Shown here one piece after another: positions 55,372 to 63,198 of a DNA stretch of 64,000 nt. Location: positions 5,892,501 to 5,956,500 of the forward strand of contig NZ_CP101125.1 in the NCBI RefSeq assembly GCF_024296925.1, read 5' to 3'. Below the pieces are notes generated by a model. It did no database searches and had not been told where the DNA came from. It worked only from the letters and a program-made list of their open reading frames with translations. Position 1 is the stretch's first letter, and each line of letters opens with the position of its first letter. The position numbers were made by a program, and so were the translations under genes. This DNA comes from Pseudomonas nunensis. Its GTDB lineage: Bacteria; Pseudomonadota; Gammaproteobacteria; Pseudomonadales; Pseudomonadaceae.

Positions 55372-55674
55372 GTGAAAAAAAGTCCCCGTCTGTTGCTTGG
55401 TGGCGCAGTGTTGTGCGCTTGCACACATTTGTATGCTGCCGCCACTGATAATGCCGTCGAAGTGGTCAACAAGACCTCACACCCGCTGTACGTTTTTCAA
55501 CAGGGCAAGAAGGCCACCCTCCCGCCCCAAGGCCGCGCACAGGCTGCAGCTTATGATCGTCATGCGATAACCCTGTCGACGACGCATCCCAAGGCAACGA
55601 TTCGCTTCGTGACGCTATCGGCGAAAGGCAAAGGCTGCAACGCCAACACCTGCCTGCTGGTGACCGGTGACTGA
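55372..55674 (+). CDS. Small secreted protein, function unknown
   Basis: This 100-residue product starts at a GTG preceded by CAGGAGAG. A signal peptide MKKSPRLLLGGAVLCACTHL ends near YAA (residue ~23). The mature part (VEVVNKTSHPLYVFQQGKKA) looks like a small beta-sandwich and contains a C-terminal Cys pair (KGCNANTC) that could form a disulfide. Its stop is two bases from the stop of the convergent TonB-receptor gene. I do not recognise a family. Confidence 0.6.
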   Translation: MKKSPRLLLGGAVLCACTHLYAAATDNAVEVVNKTSHPLYVFQQGKKATLPPQGRAQAAAYDRHAITLSTTHPKATIRFVTLSAKGKGCNANTCLLVTGD

Positions 55675-55676
55675 AC

Positions 55677-58028
55677 TCAGAAATCATAGCGACCGGTTAC
55701 GCCCAACGTCCGAGGCGTGCCGAGCAAGCCTTCATATCCACCATTCCCGCCGGTCCACAACGTCGTGTAATAGGTTTTATCAAACGCGTTTTTCAGCCAC
55801 AGCGAGACATCCCACTGCCCCTGGTTGAGGTCGCCACGCAGGCCTGTGGATAAGTTGACCACCGCATAACTCGGGATCTGTCCGTAGTCGGAATCCTCCA
55901 CTGTGCCCACGGCTTTGGAGCGGAAGGCGTAGCTGGCGGTGACGTACTCTTCGAAGCCGTTGCTCAGGTTCCATTTGTATTCGCCGTTGGCGTTGCCGAT
56001 CCATTTCGAGGCACCGACCACCTGATGGCCGCTCAGGTCGCAGGAGGCCGGTGCGCCTGGGCGCAAGCTGACTTCCGGCGGGCACGGTGCATCTTTATAG
56101 GAGAGGTAGCTGACGTCGTTGAATGAGCCGTTGAGGTTCAGGGTCAGGCCGCGCAACGGGATGATCGTGCTTTCGACTTCCACGCCGCGAGATCGCACGG
56201 AGCCGGCGTTGGTCAGGTATTGCACGCGGTTGACGTCGTCGTAGGCGTTGGTCTGGTAGGCGTTGACCTGGGTCCAGAACACGTTCGCGTTGAGTTGCAG
56301 GCGGCGGTCCCACAGGGTGCTTTTGAACCCGAGCTCGGCGTTGTTGGCGCGCTCTGTGCCGATCAGCAACGAGTCGGCGCCTGCCGTGGGCGCGGAGCCG
56401 ACCGCGAGGTTCACGCCGCCGGATTTCTCGCCGTGGGACAAGGTCGCGTAGCCGAGCAAGTCATCGGTAAAGCGATAACTGAGGTTCAACAGGCCGGAAG
56501 GGCTTGAGCTGTACTGATTCAGATCGCCGGAGTCGTAGGCGCCCGTACGACCGCGTCTTGCCGTGGCCGCCGCGCCCGTCACCGCTGCGCCACCGACCGG
56601 CGCATCGCGAGTCACCCAGGCATTTTTCTCTTCATAGGTGCCACGAACGCCGGCGGTAAAGTCCAGACGCGGGGTGAGGTGCCAAGTGCCTTGGGCGAAC
56701 AGCGCAAAACTGTTGGTTTCGATATGCCCGTTGCCGACGCTGTTGACGTTGGCCAATGCACCACGCGGCGTGCCATTCCAGATGTCCGCTTGCGGGCCGT
56801 AATAGGAGAAGGATTTGTTGTCCAGGTCCGAACCGAAGTAATAGGCGCCAAGCACGTAGTCGAAGAATTCACCCTTGGGCGAGGCCAGGCGGAATTCCTG
56901 GGAGTACTGCTTATCCTCCACCGAAACCCCGGCGTTGTAGCTGGCCGGCACGTTCAAGCCATCGTCGTTGCGCGGGGTGAAATTCCACCAGCGATAGGAA
57001 CTGACCGAGGTGAGGGTGAAGTCGTTCGACAAGGTCCAGTTGGCCTCCAGCGACGTACCGCCCTGATGCACCGTGACGTGCTGGTCGTTGTCCAGATTGA
57101 CCTTGCGATGGGAGCCGTTGACTAAAGTTGCGCCCGCCGCAGTGGCCCGCGACTGGTATTGGTTGACGCCATTAATGGTCGGCCCGGTGCTGTACAACAC
57201 GCGGGTGCCAGCGCTGGAATCCTCTTCGTTGTAATCACCGATCCAGCGCAGGTTGAACGACTCGTTGGGCTTGTACAGCAACTGCCCACGGAAGCCGTCA
57301 CGCGAACCGCCGTTCAATTCATGGCCATTGAATTCATTCTTGATGTCGCCGTCGCTGCGGGTGCGATACGCGGAAAAACGCCCGGCGAGCTCGTCGTTCA
57401 ACGGGCCGGAAATCGTGCCCTTGGTCTGGAAGTAACCGTCCTCGCCCACCGAGGTTTCGATGCTGCGTTCCGGGGTAAAACTAGGCGCGCGCGTGCTGAT
57501 GTTGATCACCCCTGCGGTGGTGTTCTTGCCGAACAGCGTGCCTTGCGGACCGCGCAAGACTTCGAGCTGTTCGATGTCCATCAGATCGAACACCGCCATG
57601 CCCGGTCGCCCGAGGTAAACGTTGTCGATGTAAAGCCCGACGCTGCCCTCCAGACCATCGCTGGCCGGATTGTTGCCGAGGCCACGGATCGACACGCTGG
57701 ACTGGCGCGCATGCATGTAGGCGACGTTGACGCTCGGCACCAGTTGTTGCAGATCCTGAATGCGATAGACCCGCTGGGTTTCCAGGGCCTGGCCGCTGAC
57801 CACGCTCATTGGCGTCGGCACGTCTTGCGAACTTTCCTCACGACGGCGGGTGGTGACGGTCACGGTTTCCAGTTGCGAACTGTCCGCTGTGGTCTTGCCA
57901 GCAGGCGCCGCTTCCGGAGTCGCGGTGTCGGCCGCATAAGCCTGGGCGCTCCCCGCCAGCAACAGGGCCAGGGGCAGGCGTTTGAGCCGTCGGGGCGATA
58001 AGGGTGACGCAAGGTTCAACGGACTCAT
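55677..58028 (-). CDS. TonB-dependent outer-membrane receptor
   Basis: This is a 783-residue TonB-dependent receptor. The signal peptide ends AQAYAA near residue 33. Plug motifs are LETVTVTTRRREESSQDVPT and IEQLEVLRGPQGTLFGKNTT. It ends in an aromatic RYDF. The ATG at 58028 follows CAGGAG; the frame is open to 58070. It is divergent from a LysR gene (166 bases) and near tonB-exbBD, which shares an upstream TCTTTAAAGTTAT element. Sequence type matches the fecA/iroN-like 'TonB-dependent receptor' group often used for non-iron substrates. Uptake of sulfate esters is a context-based guess. Confidence 0.9.
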   Translation of the reverse strand: MSPLNLASPLSPRRLKRLPLALLLAGSAQAYAADTATPEAAPAGKTTADSSQLETVTVTTRRREESSQDVPTPMSVVSGQALETQRVYRIQDLQQLVPSVNVAYMHARQSSVSIRGLGNNPASDGLEGSVGLYIDNVYLGRPGMAVFDLMDIEQLEVLRGPQGTLFGKNTTAGVINISTRAPSFTPERSIETSVGEDGYFQTKGTISGPLNDELAGRFSAYRTRSDGDIKNEFNGHELNGGSRDGFRGQLLYKPNESFNLRWIGDYNEEDSSAGTRVLYSTGPTINGVNQYQSRATAAGATLVNGSHRKVNLDNDQHVTVHQGGTSLEANWTLSNDFTLTSVSSYRWWNFTPRNDDGLNVPASYNAGVSVEDKQYSQEFRLASPKGEFFDYVLGAYYFGSDLDNKSFSYYGPQADIWNGTPRGALANVNSVGNGHIETNSFALFAQGTWHLTPRLDFTAGVRGTYEEKNAWVTRDAPVGGAAVTGAAATARRGRTGAYDSGDLNQYSSSPSGLLNLSYRFTDDLLGYATLSHGEKSGGVNLAVGSAPTAGADSLLIGTERANNAELGFKSTLWDRRLQLNANVFWTQVNAYQTNAYDDVNRVQYLTNAGSVRSRGVEVESTIIPLRGLTLNLNGSFNDVSYLSYKDAPCPPEVSLRPGAPASCDLSGHQVVGASKWIGNANGEYKWNLSNGFEEYVTASYAFRSKAVGTVEDSDYGQIPSYAVVNLSTGLRGDLNQGQWDVSLWLKNAFDKTYYTTLWTGGNGGYEGLLGTPRTLGVTGRYDF

Positions 58029-58077
58029 GGGGAGGCTCCTGGTCAAAAAACACGCAACGGCTTTTCGCACTGCATAT

Positions 58078-58096
58078 TCTTTAAAGTTATTTATTT
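58078..58096. promoter_or_regulatory. AT-rich element shared with tonB and tauA promoters
   Basis: TCTTTAAAGTTATTTATTT merges the TCTTTAAAGTTAT seen upstream of tonB and the AAAGTTATTTATTT seen upstream of tauA. It lies 50 bases before the TonB-receptor start and 98 bases before the divergent LysR gene. Confidence 0.5.
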
Positions 58097-58151
58097 ATGT
58101 TTTTACAAAGATTTACTGCATAAGAGATTGCCTTTATAAGGAGTCGACCTA

Positions 58152-58168
58152 ATGCATATCCAATGCAT
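58152..58168. promoter_or_regulatory. ATGCAT-N5-ATGCAT inverted repeat before a LysR gene
   Basis: ATGCATATCCAATGCAT, a dyad of two ATGCAT halves, lies 26 bases before the LysR start and 124 bases from the divergent receptor gene. It may be an autoregulatory LysR site, though the ATGCAT half is itself palindromic, so the dyad may be coincidence. Confidence 0.35.
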
Positions 58169-58193
58169 TTGCCCGATATTTTTTATGTGAAAA

Positions 58194-59138
58194 ATGCATA
58201 TCGATTTGCGCCAACTCAGACACTTCATCGCCCTCGCCGACCAGCGCAGTTTCGTCGCGGGTGCGCAGGCCGTGAACCTCTCGCAATCCGCCTTCAGCCG
58301 CAGCATCCAGGCGCTGGAACACAGCGTCGGTTGTCAGCTGGTGGATCGCGGACGCAAGGACCTCGCGCCGACCAAACAAGGCCAGATGCTGCTTGAACAT
58401 GCGCGGCGGCTGGTCAGCGGCGCGCAGCAGATGGCCAACGAGATCAGCCAGTTCAATGGCCTGGAGGCCGGCGAGTTGCGCTTCGGTTGCGGCCCGGCGC
58501 CAGCGGCGGGATTGATTCCCCGAGCGATCGGCGCCTTCATCGGGCGCTATCCGAAAGCGCGGGTGCAGTTTCAGGTGGACGATTGGCAGAGCCTGAGCAA
58601 GCGATTGCTGAGTGAAGAGTTTGAATTTTTCGTCGCCGACACCCGTTATTTTGAAGCGGACCCGGACTACCTGACCCAACGCCTGCGCCCGCGCAAATGG
58701 CATTTCTGCTGCCGCGCCGGGCATCCACTGGCGGGGCGCGAAAGCATCAGCGCGGCGGAATTGATGAGCTACCCGATGGCCGTCAGCATCCGCCCGCCGA
58801 ACCTGCGCAAAGTCATCGTCGACCTGAGCGGCCGCCCGGATTTCACGCCGAATGTGGAATGCGAAAACAGCTACAGCCTGTTGAGCGTGGTGATGCGTTC
58901 GGATGCGATCGGGATTGTCGGCGCGTATGCCGATGCGCTGCATCATGCCAAGGGTGAATTGGTGTGTTTGAAGATTGATGGGTTGGCGGATGATCTGGAG
59001 GAAATGTACACGCGGTACGGGATTGTCAGTCGCGCCGGGTATCGTTTGTCGCCGTTGGCCGAGGCGATGATTGCGCAGATCAAGGAGATAGATCAGCAGG
59101 ATGAAGAGGTGTGTTCGCTGGAGAATCTTGCCGTTTGA
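58194..59138 (+). CDS. LysR-family transcriptional regulator
   Basis: This is a 314-residue LysR regulator. The helix-turn-helix covers FVAGAQAVNLSQSAFSRSIQ, then ALEHSVGCQLVDRG. The effector domain contains GELRFGCGPAPAAGLIPRAI and FFVADTRYF. It is a close paralogue of the regulator at 62155 (shared RFGCGPAPA and DLRQLR(H/Y)FIAL start). It is divergent from the TonB receptor and upstream of the sulfatase-fold gene, so it likely controls either or both. Confidence 0.88.
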   Translation: MHIDLRQLRHFIALADQRSFVAGAQAVNLSQSAFSRSIQALEHSVGCQLVDRGRKDLAPTKQGQMLLEHARRLVSGAQQMANEISQFNGLEAGELRFGCGPAPAAGLIPRAIGAFIGRYPKARVQFQVDDWQSLSKRLLSEEFEFFVADTRYFEADPDYLTQRLRPRKWHFCCRAGHPLAGRESISAAELMSYPMAVSIRPPNLRKVIVDLSGRPDFTPNVECENSYSLLSVVMRSDAIGIVGAYADALHHAKGELVCLKIDGLADDLEEMYTRYGIVSRAGYRLSPLAEAMIAQIKEIDQQDEEVCSLENLAV

Positions 59139-59143
59139 TAGGC

Positions 59144-59226
59144 CGCCTTCGCGAGCAAGCCCGCTCCCACAGGGGATTTGTGAACGACGCAATACCAATG
59201 TGGGAGCGGGCTTGCTCGCGAAGAGG
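59144..59226. repeat. REPIN (GTGGGAGCGGGCTTGCTCGCG type)
   Basis: Inverted REP cores with ~33-base spacer lie between the LysR gene and the sulfatase-fold gene. Confidence 0.9.
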
Positions 59227-59337
59227 TCAGACCAGGCGCTAATGCACCCACTGCATAAACCCCATTCCCCAAATGCACTTGCCTCAACCCCGCCCCACCA
59301 GCGAAAACCCTCGCCTGTCTTTCGATCGGTGAACCCT

Positions 59338-60954
59338 ATGTCCCACACCCCAAAACCCGTGCGCAACGTGCTGTACATCATGTGCGATCAGCTGCGTCGC
59401 GATTACCTGTCGTGCTACGGCCACCCGCACTTGCACACGCCAAATATCGATCGCCTGGCCGCTGCCGGCGTGCGTTTCAGCCGCGCCTACACCCAAGGCA
59501 CGATCTGCGGACCGTCGCGGATGTCGGCCTACACCGGGCGCTATGTCAGCAGCCATCAAGTGGCTTGGAACGCGGTGCCGTTGCCCCTCGAAGAACTGAC
59601 CATCGGCGACTATCTGCGCCCCCACGGCATCCGCACCGCGCTGGTGGGCAAGACCCACGCCACGCCCAATCTGGATGCTTTGCAACGCCTTGCCATCGAC
59701 CCGCTCAGTCAGCAGGCAGAGGTGTTCAACGAGGTCGGTTTCGAAGCCTTTTTCCGCCACGACGGGATCTTCCCCGACGACCCGCTATTCGACGACAAAC
59801 GCGAGTCCGCGCCCTACACCCACTATCTGCGCGATCACGGCTTCGAGGGCCGCAACCCCTGGCACGACTGGGCCAACGCGGCCGAAGGCGAACGGGGCGA
59901 AATCCTCAGCGGCTGGAAAATGCGCAACGCTCATTTGCCGGCACGTGTCCCCGAACAGCATTCGGAAACGGTCTACACCACCGACCGCGCCATCGACTTT
60001 ATCGGCGAGCAAGGCGAGCAGCCGTGGTGCCTGCACCTGTCGTACATCAAGCCGCACTGGCCCTACATCGCCCCGGCGCCGTATCACGCGCTCTACGGCG
60101 CCGATCAGGTGATTGATCCGGTGCGTGCAGCGGCTGGCGAGGCAAGCGATCACCCCGTGTACAACGCGTTTCGCCAGCATGAAGAAAGCCTGAATTTCTC
60201 CCGTGACGAGGTGCGCCTGAACGTGGTGCCGACCTACATGGGGCTGATCAAACAGGTCGATGATCAGCTCGGGCGGTTGTTTGATTTTCTGCAGAGCAAT
60301 GGTCGCTGGGATGACACGCTGATTGTGTTCACCAGCGATCACGGCGACTTCCTGGGCGACCATTACCTGGGGGAAAAAGAGTTTTTGCTGGAGCCGGCGG
60401 TGGGGATTCCGCTGATCGTTCGCGACCCGCGTGTGGCGGCGGATATCAGTCGGGGATCGGTGGATGATCGACTGGTGGAAACCATCGATGCGTTGCCGAC
60501 CTTTCTTGAAGCGCTTGGCCTGCCAAGCGCTGATCACCGACTCGAAGGACGCTCGTTGATCCCTCTGTTGCACGGCAAGGAAATCGATTGGCGCCGCTAT
60601 GCGATCAGCGAATACGACTACGCCTTCCAGGCCCCGGCGCGGGAGCGATTGGAGCAACCGATCGACCGTTGCCGCATGACCATGGTGCGCAGCGAGCGCT
60701 GGAAGTATTTGGCGTATGACGGCTTTCGGCCGCAGCTGTTTGATCTGCTGAATGATCCGCAGGAATTAAAGGATTTGGGCGCAGACCCGGCGTTTGCAGC
60801 GGAGCGCGAAGAGCATGCGGGGTATTTGTTCGAGTGGGTGCGCGGGTTGAAGCGGCGCACGACCATCAGTCATCAGGAGATTGATTTGCGCGGGCAGCGG
60901 TTTCGTTATGGCGAGCCTGAGACCGAGAAGTTGGTCCAGATCGGCGTGTGGTAA
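59338..60954 (+). CDS. Sulfatase-superfamily hydrolase (sulfate/phosphonate monoesterase type)
   Basis: This 538-residue alkaline-phosphatase-superfamily enzyme has the metal-ligand Asp17 in VLYIMCDQLRRDYL and the formylglycine site C57-G-P-S-R61 in TQGTICGPSRMSAYTGR. TSDHGDFLGDHYLGEKEF supplies further metal ligands. Overall layout (VPLPLEELTIGDYLR, YIKPHWPYIAPAPYHALYG) resembles phosphonate monoester hydrolase/arylsulfatase enzymes. No signal peptide, so cytosolic action. Cys57 must be oxidised by a formylglycine-generating enzyme not encoded here. The ATG at 59338 was chosen; the frame is open to 59101. Location beside atsK favours organosulfate cleavage. Confidence 0.88.
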   Translation: MSHTPKPVRNVLYIMCDQLRRDYLSCYGHPHLHTPNIDRLAAAGVRFSRAYTQGTICGPSRMSAYTGRYVSSHQVAWNAVPLPLEELTIGDYLRPHGIRTALVGKTHATPNLDALQRLAIDPLSQQAEVFNEVGFEAFFRHDGIFPDDPLFDDKRESAPYTHYLRDHGFEGRNPWHDWANAAEGERGEILSGWKMRNAHLPARVPEQHSETVYTTDRAIDFIGEQGEQPWCLHLSYIKPHWPYIAPAPYHALYGADQVIDPVRAAAGEASDHPVYNAFRQHEESLNFSRDEVRLNVVPTYMGLIKQVDDQLGRLFDFLQSNGRWDDTLIVFTSDHGDFLGDHYLGEKEFLLEPAVGIPLIVRDPRVAADISRGSVDDRLVETIDALPTFLEALGLPSADHRLEGRSLIPLLHGKEIDWRRYAISEYDYAFQAPARERLEQPIDRCRMTMVRSERWKYLAYDGFRPQLFDLLNDPQELKDLGADPAFAAEREEHAGYLFEWVRGLKRRTTISHQEIDLRGQRFRYGEPETEKLVQIGVW

Positions 60955-60964
60955 CCCAATCAAA

Positions 60965-61054
60965 TGTGGGAGCGGGCTTGCTCGCGAAGAGGGCGTGTCA
61001 GTCGATGCAAATGTTGACTGACACACCGCTTTCGCGAGCAAGCCCGCTCCCACA
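60965..61054. repeat. REPIN (GTGGGAGCGGGCTTGCTCGCG type)
   Basis: Inverted REP cores with ~45-base spacer lie between convergent sulfatase-fold and atsK genes. Confidence 0.9.
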
Positions 61055-61065
61055 GGGTCCGTGTT

Positions 61066-61971
61066 TCAAGCCCCTTTAATGGTCTGACTCCGCTGCCCCG
61101 CCACGCCCACCGGCACTTCACCCTTCAACGTCACCCGGCGAACAATCCGATCCTGGGTGCCGTAGTCGTCCACCGCGTAATGCTGGGTCGAACGGTTATC
61201 CCAGATCGCCACATCGCCGGCCTTCCAGCGCCAGCGCACGGTGTTTTCCAAACGGGTGACATGGCTCTGCAACAAGCCAAACAAATGCGCCGAATCCGCT
61301 TGGGAATAACCCTTGATGCGCTTCACAAAATGCCCCAGCAGCAAACTCTTTTCACCACTGATCGGGTGCACCCGGACCACGGGGTGTTCAGTCTCGTAAA
61401 CCGTGGAAGTGAAGATCTTGCGGTAGCGCTCCAGCTTCTCCGCCGACACGTCGGGCTTGGCGCCGGCGTAGTCGTATTCGTTGCTGTGCACGGCGGTGAG
61501 TTTGTCCGCCAGTTCGCGCAGTTCCGGCGCCAGTTCGTTGTACGCCGTGGCAGTGTTGGCCCAGAAGGTGTCGCCGCCGAACGCCGGGGCCACCACCGAA
61601 CGCAGGATCGAGGCTTTCGGGTAGGCGTCGACGAAGGTCACGTCGGTGTGCCATGAGTTGGCGCGCTGGCCTTCCGCGCCGTCGAGTTCCAGCAGGTAAC
61701 GGGTGCCGTCGCGCACCGGAACGGTCGGGTGCGCCACGGGTTCGCCGAGCAAATGCGCGAAGGCTTCCTGGCTCTGGTCGTCGAGTTGGGTCTGCTCGCG
61801 GAAGAACACGACTTTGTACTGGACCAGCGCCTGCTGGATCGCTTCGACGGTGTCGGCATCCAGTTCGCCGGAGAGTTGCACGCCACGGATCTCGGCACCG
61901 ATCCGACCGGCCACCGGATGGATTTCAAGCGCGTGAACAGCGGGTTTTACAGCTAAAGCGGCATTGCTCAT
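61066..61971 (-). CDS. atsK: Alkyl-sulfate 2-oxoglutarate dioxygenase AtsK
   Basis: This 301-residue Fe(II)/2-oxoglutarate dioxygenase oxidises alkyl sulfate esters to an aldehyde and sulfate. H108 and D110 in SWHTDVTF and H264 in TQHYAVDDY form the iron triad, and R275 and R279 in GTQDRIVRR bind 2-oxoglutarate/sulfate. Length and all these positions equal the P. putida AtsK known to me, and the N-terminus MSNAALAVKP is nearly the same. The ATG at 61971 was used; the frame is open to 62019. Divergent from a LysR gene, with an inverted repeat TCTATT-N7-AATAGA between them. Confidence 0.95.
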   Translation of the reverse strand: MSNAALAVKPAVHALEIHPVAGRIGAEIRGVQLSGELDADTVEAIQQALVQYKVVFFREQTQLDDQSQEAFAHLLGEPVAHPTVPVRDGTRYLLELDGAEGQRANSWHTDVTFVDAYPKASILRSVVAPAFGGDTFWANTATAYNELAPELRELADKLTAVHSNEYDYAGAKPDVSAEKLERYRKIFTSTVYETEHPVVRVHPISGEKSLLLGHFVKRIKGYSQADSAHLFGLLQSHVTRLENTVRWRWKAGDVAIWDNRSTQHYAVDDYGTQDRIVRRVTLKGEVPVGVAGQRSQTIKGA

Positions 61972-62033
61972 GGGTAGACCCTCGATCGGACTGCTGACGG
62001 TTGAGCGGCAGCGAAACATTGCTCTATCTATAT

Positions 62034-62052
62034 TCTATTTAGGTCTAATAGA
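62034..62052. promoter_or_regulatory. LysR-type operator candidate between atsK and its regulator
   Basis: TCTATT and AATAGA are inverted six-base arms separated by TAGGTCT, matching the size of LysR-type T-N11-A sites. It lies 62 bases before atsK and 102 bases before the LysR gene. Confidence 0.5.
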
Positions 62053-62154
62053 TATTCAGATGCTTCGTTGACGGAATAAGAGCTTGCATTTAAAACCTCA
62101 AGCAACCTTCGTCGCAAATGCCTTCGAGCTATTTTTAGGATGCCGCAAAAGCAT

Positions 62155-63075
62155 ATGGATCTTCGCCAGTTGCGCTACTTCATCGCCCTCAACGAACACC
62201 GCAGTTTTGTCCGCGCGGCCGACGCCATGGGCATCACTCAACCGGCGTTCAGCCGCAGTATCCAAGGGCTGGAGCAAGAGTTTGGCTGCGTGCTGGTGGA
62301 CCGTGGCAACAAGGATTTGCGCCCGACACCCGAAGGTCAGGTGGTGCTGCAACACGCCCTGACCCTGGTGCAAGGCGCGGCGCTGCTCAGCGCTGAAGTG
62401 ACGCAGATGACCAAGCTCGACGCCGGCGAACTGCGCTTCGGTTGCGGCCCGGCGCCCGCGGTGAAACTGGTGCCGGATGCGGTGGCGCAATTCATCAATG
62501 CGCACCCGAAAGTGCGCACCTGTTTTCAGGTGGATAACTGGGAAAAACTCAGCCGCGCGCTAAGCCGGGAAGAGATCGAATTCTTCATCGCCGACATCCG
62601 CCATTTCGAAGCCGACCCGAACTTCCAGACCCAGGCCCTGACGCCCAAGCGCGGTGTGTTTTTCTGCCGGCCGGGGCATCCGCTGCTGGTCAAGGACAGC
62701 TTGTCGACCAATGACATGTTCGACTATCCGCTGGCGACCACATTGATCCCGCCGGGCATTCGCAAACTGCTGGCGAACCTCAGTGGGCGGATGGATTTTT
62801 CACCGACCATCGAGACCGAGCACTTTCCGGCGCTGGTGAAAGTGGTGCTGCAATCGAACGCCATCGGCATCGGCACGGAAGAGGCGTTTGTCGAGGACAT
62901 TGCCAAGGGTTCACTGGTGCTGCTGCACTGGCGCAACTTGCCGCAGAACATTGAAAGCATGAACGCGCGGTGCGGGATTGTGAGCCGCACGGGGTTCCGG
63001 TTGTCGCCTGCGGCGCGGGCGATGATTGAGACGTTGGTGGCGGTGGATAAGCAGCAGATTAGCGTAGCGGTTTAG
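62155..63075 (+). CDS. LysR-family transcriptional regulator (next to atsK)
   Basis: This 306-residue LysR regulator begins MDLRQLRYFIALNEHRSFVR. The helix-turn-helix covers ADAMGITQPAFSRSIQGLEQ. Effector-domain GELRFGCGPAPAVKLVPDAV and FFIADIRHFEADPNFQTQAL parallel the regulator at 58194. A start at 62140 (five residues longer) is possible; neither has a strong ribosome-binding site. Being divergent from atsK, it probably controls atsK and perhaps the ABC genes that follow. Confidence 0.88.
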   Translation: MDLRQLRYFIALNEHRSFVRAADAMGITQPAFSRSIQGLEQEFGCVLVDRGNKDLRPTPEGQVVLQHALTLVQGAALLSAEVTQMTKLDAGELRFGCGPAPAVKLVPDAVAQFINAHPKVRTCFQVDNWEKLSRALSREEIEFFIADIRHFEADPNFQTQALTPKRGVFFCRPGHPLLVKDSLSTNDMFDYPLATTLIPPGIRKLLANLSGRMDFSPTIETEHFPALVKVVLQSNAIGIGTEEAFVEDIAKGSLVLLHWRNLPQNIESMNARCGIVSRTGFRLSPAARAMIETLVAVDKQQISVAV

Positions 63076-63076
63076 G

Positions 63077-63178
63077 GCCTCTTCGCGAGCAAGCCCGCTC
63101 CCACAGTGGATCTCTGTCGGACACAACATCTGTGTACGCCGAAAATCTACTGTGGGAGCGGGCTTGCTCGCGAAGGCG
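63077..63178. repeat. REPIN (GTGGGAGCGGGCTTGCTCGCG type)
   Basis: Inverted REP cores with ~50-base spacer lie between convergent LysR and binding-protein genes. Confidence 0.9.
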
Positions 63179-63198
63179 CCTGCACAGGCGCCATAGAT

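Noticed and set aside
54527..58168. Similarity of GATGCATGTCCAATGCATC (54533) to ATGCATATCCAATGCAT (58152) as a shared operator
   Set aside because: The first copy is the stem-loop of a convincing terminator downstream of a gene, so the resemblance is probably chance.
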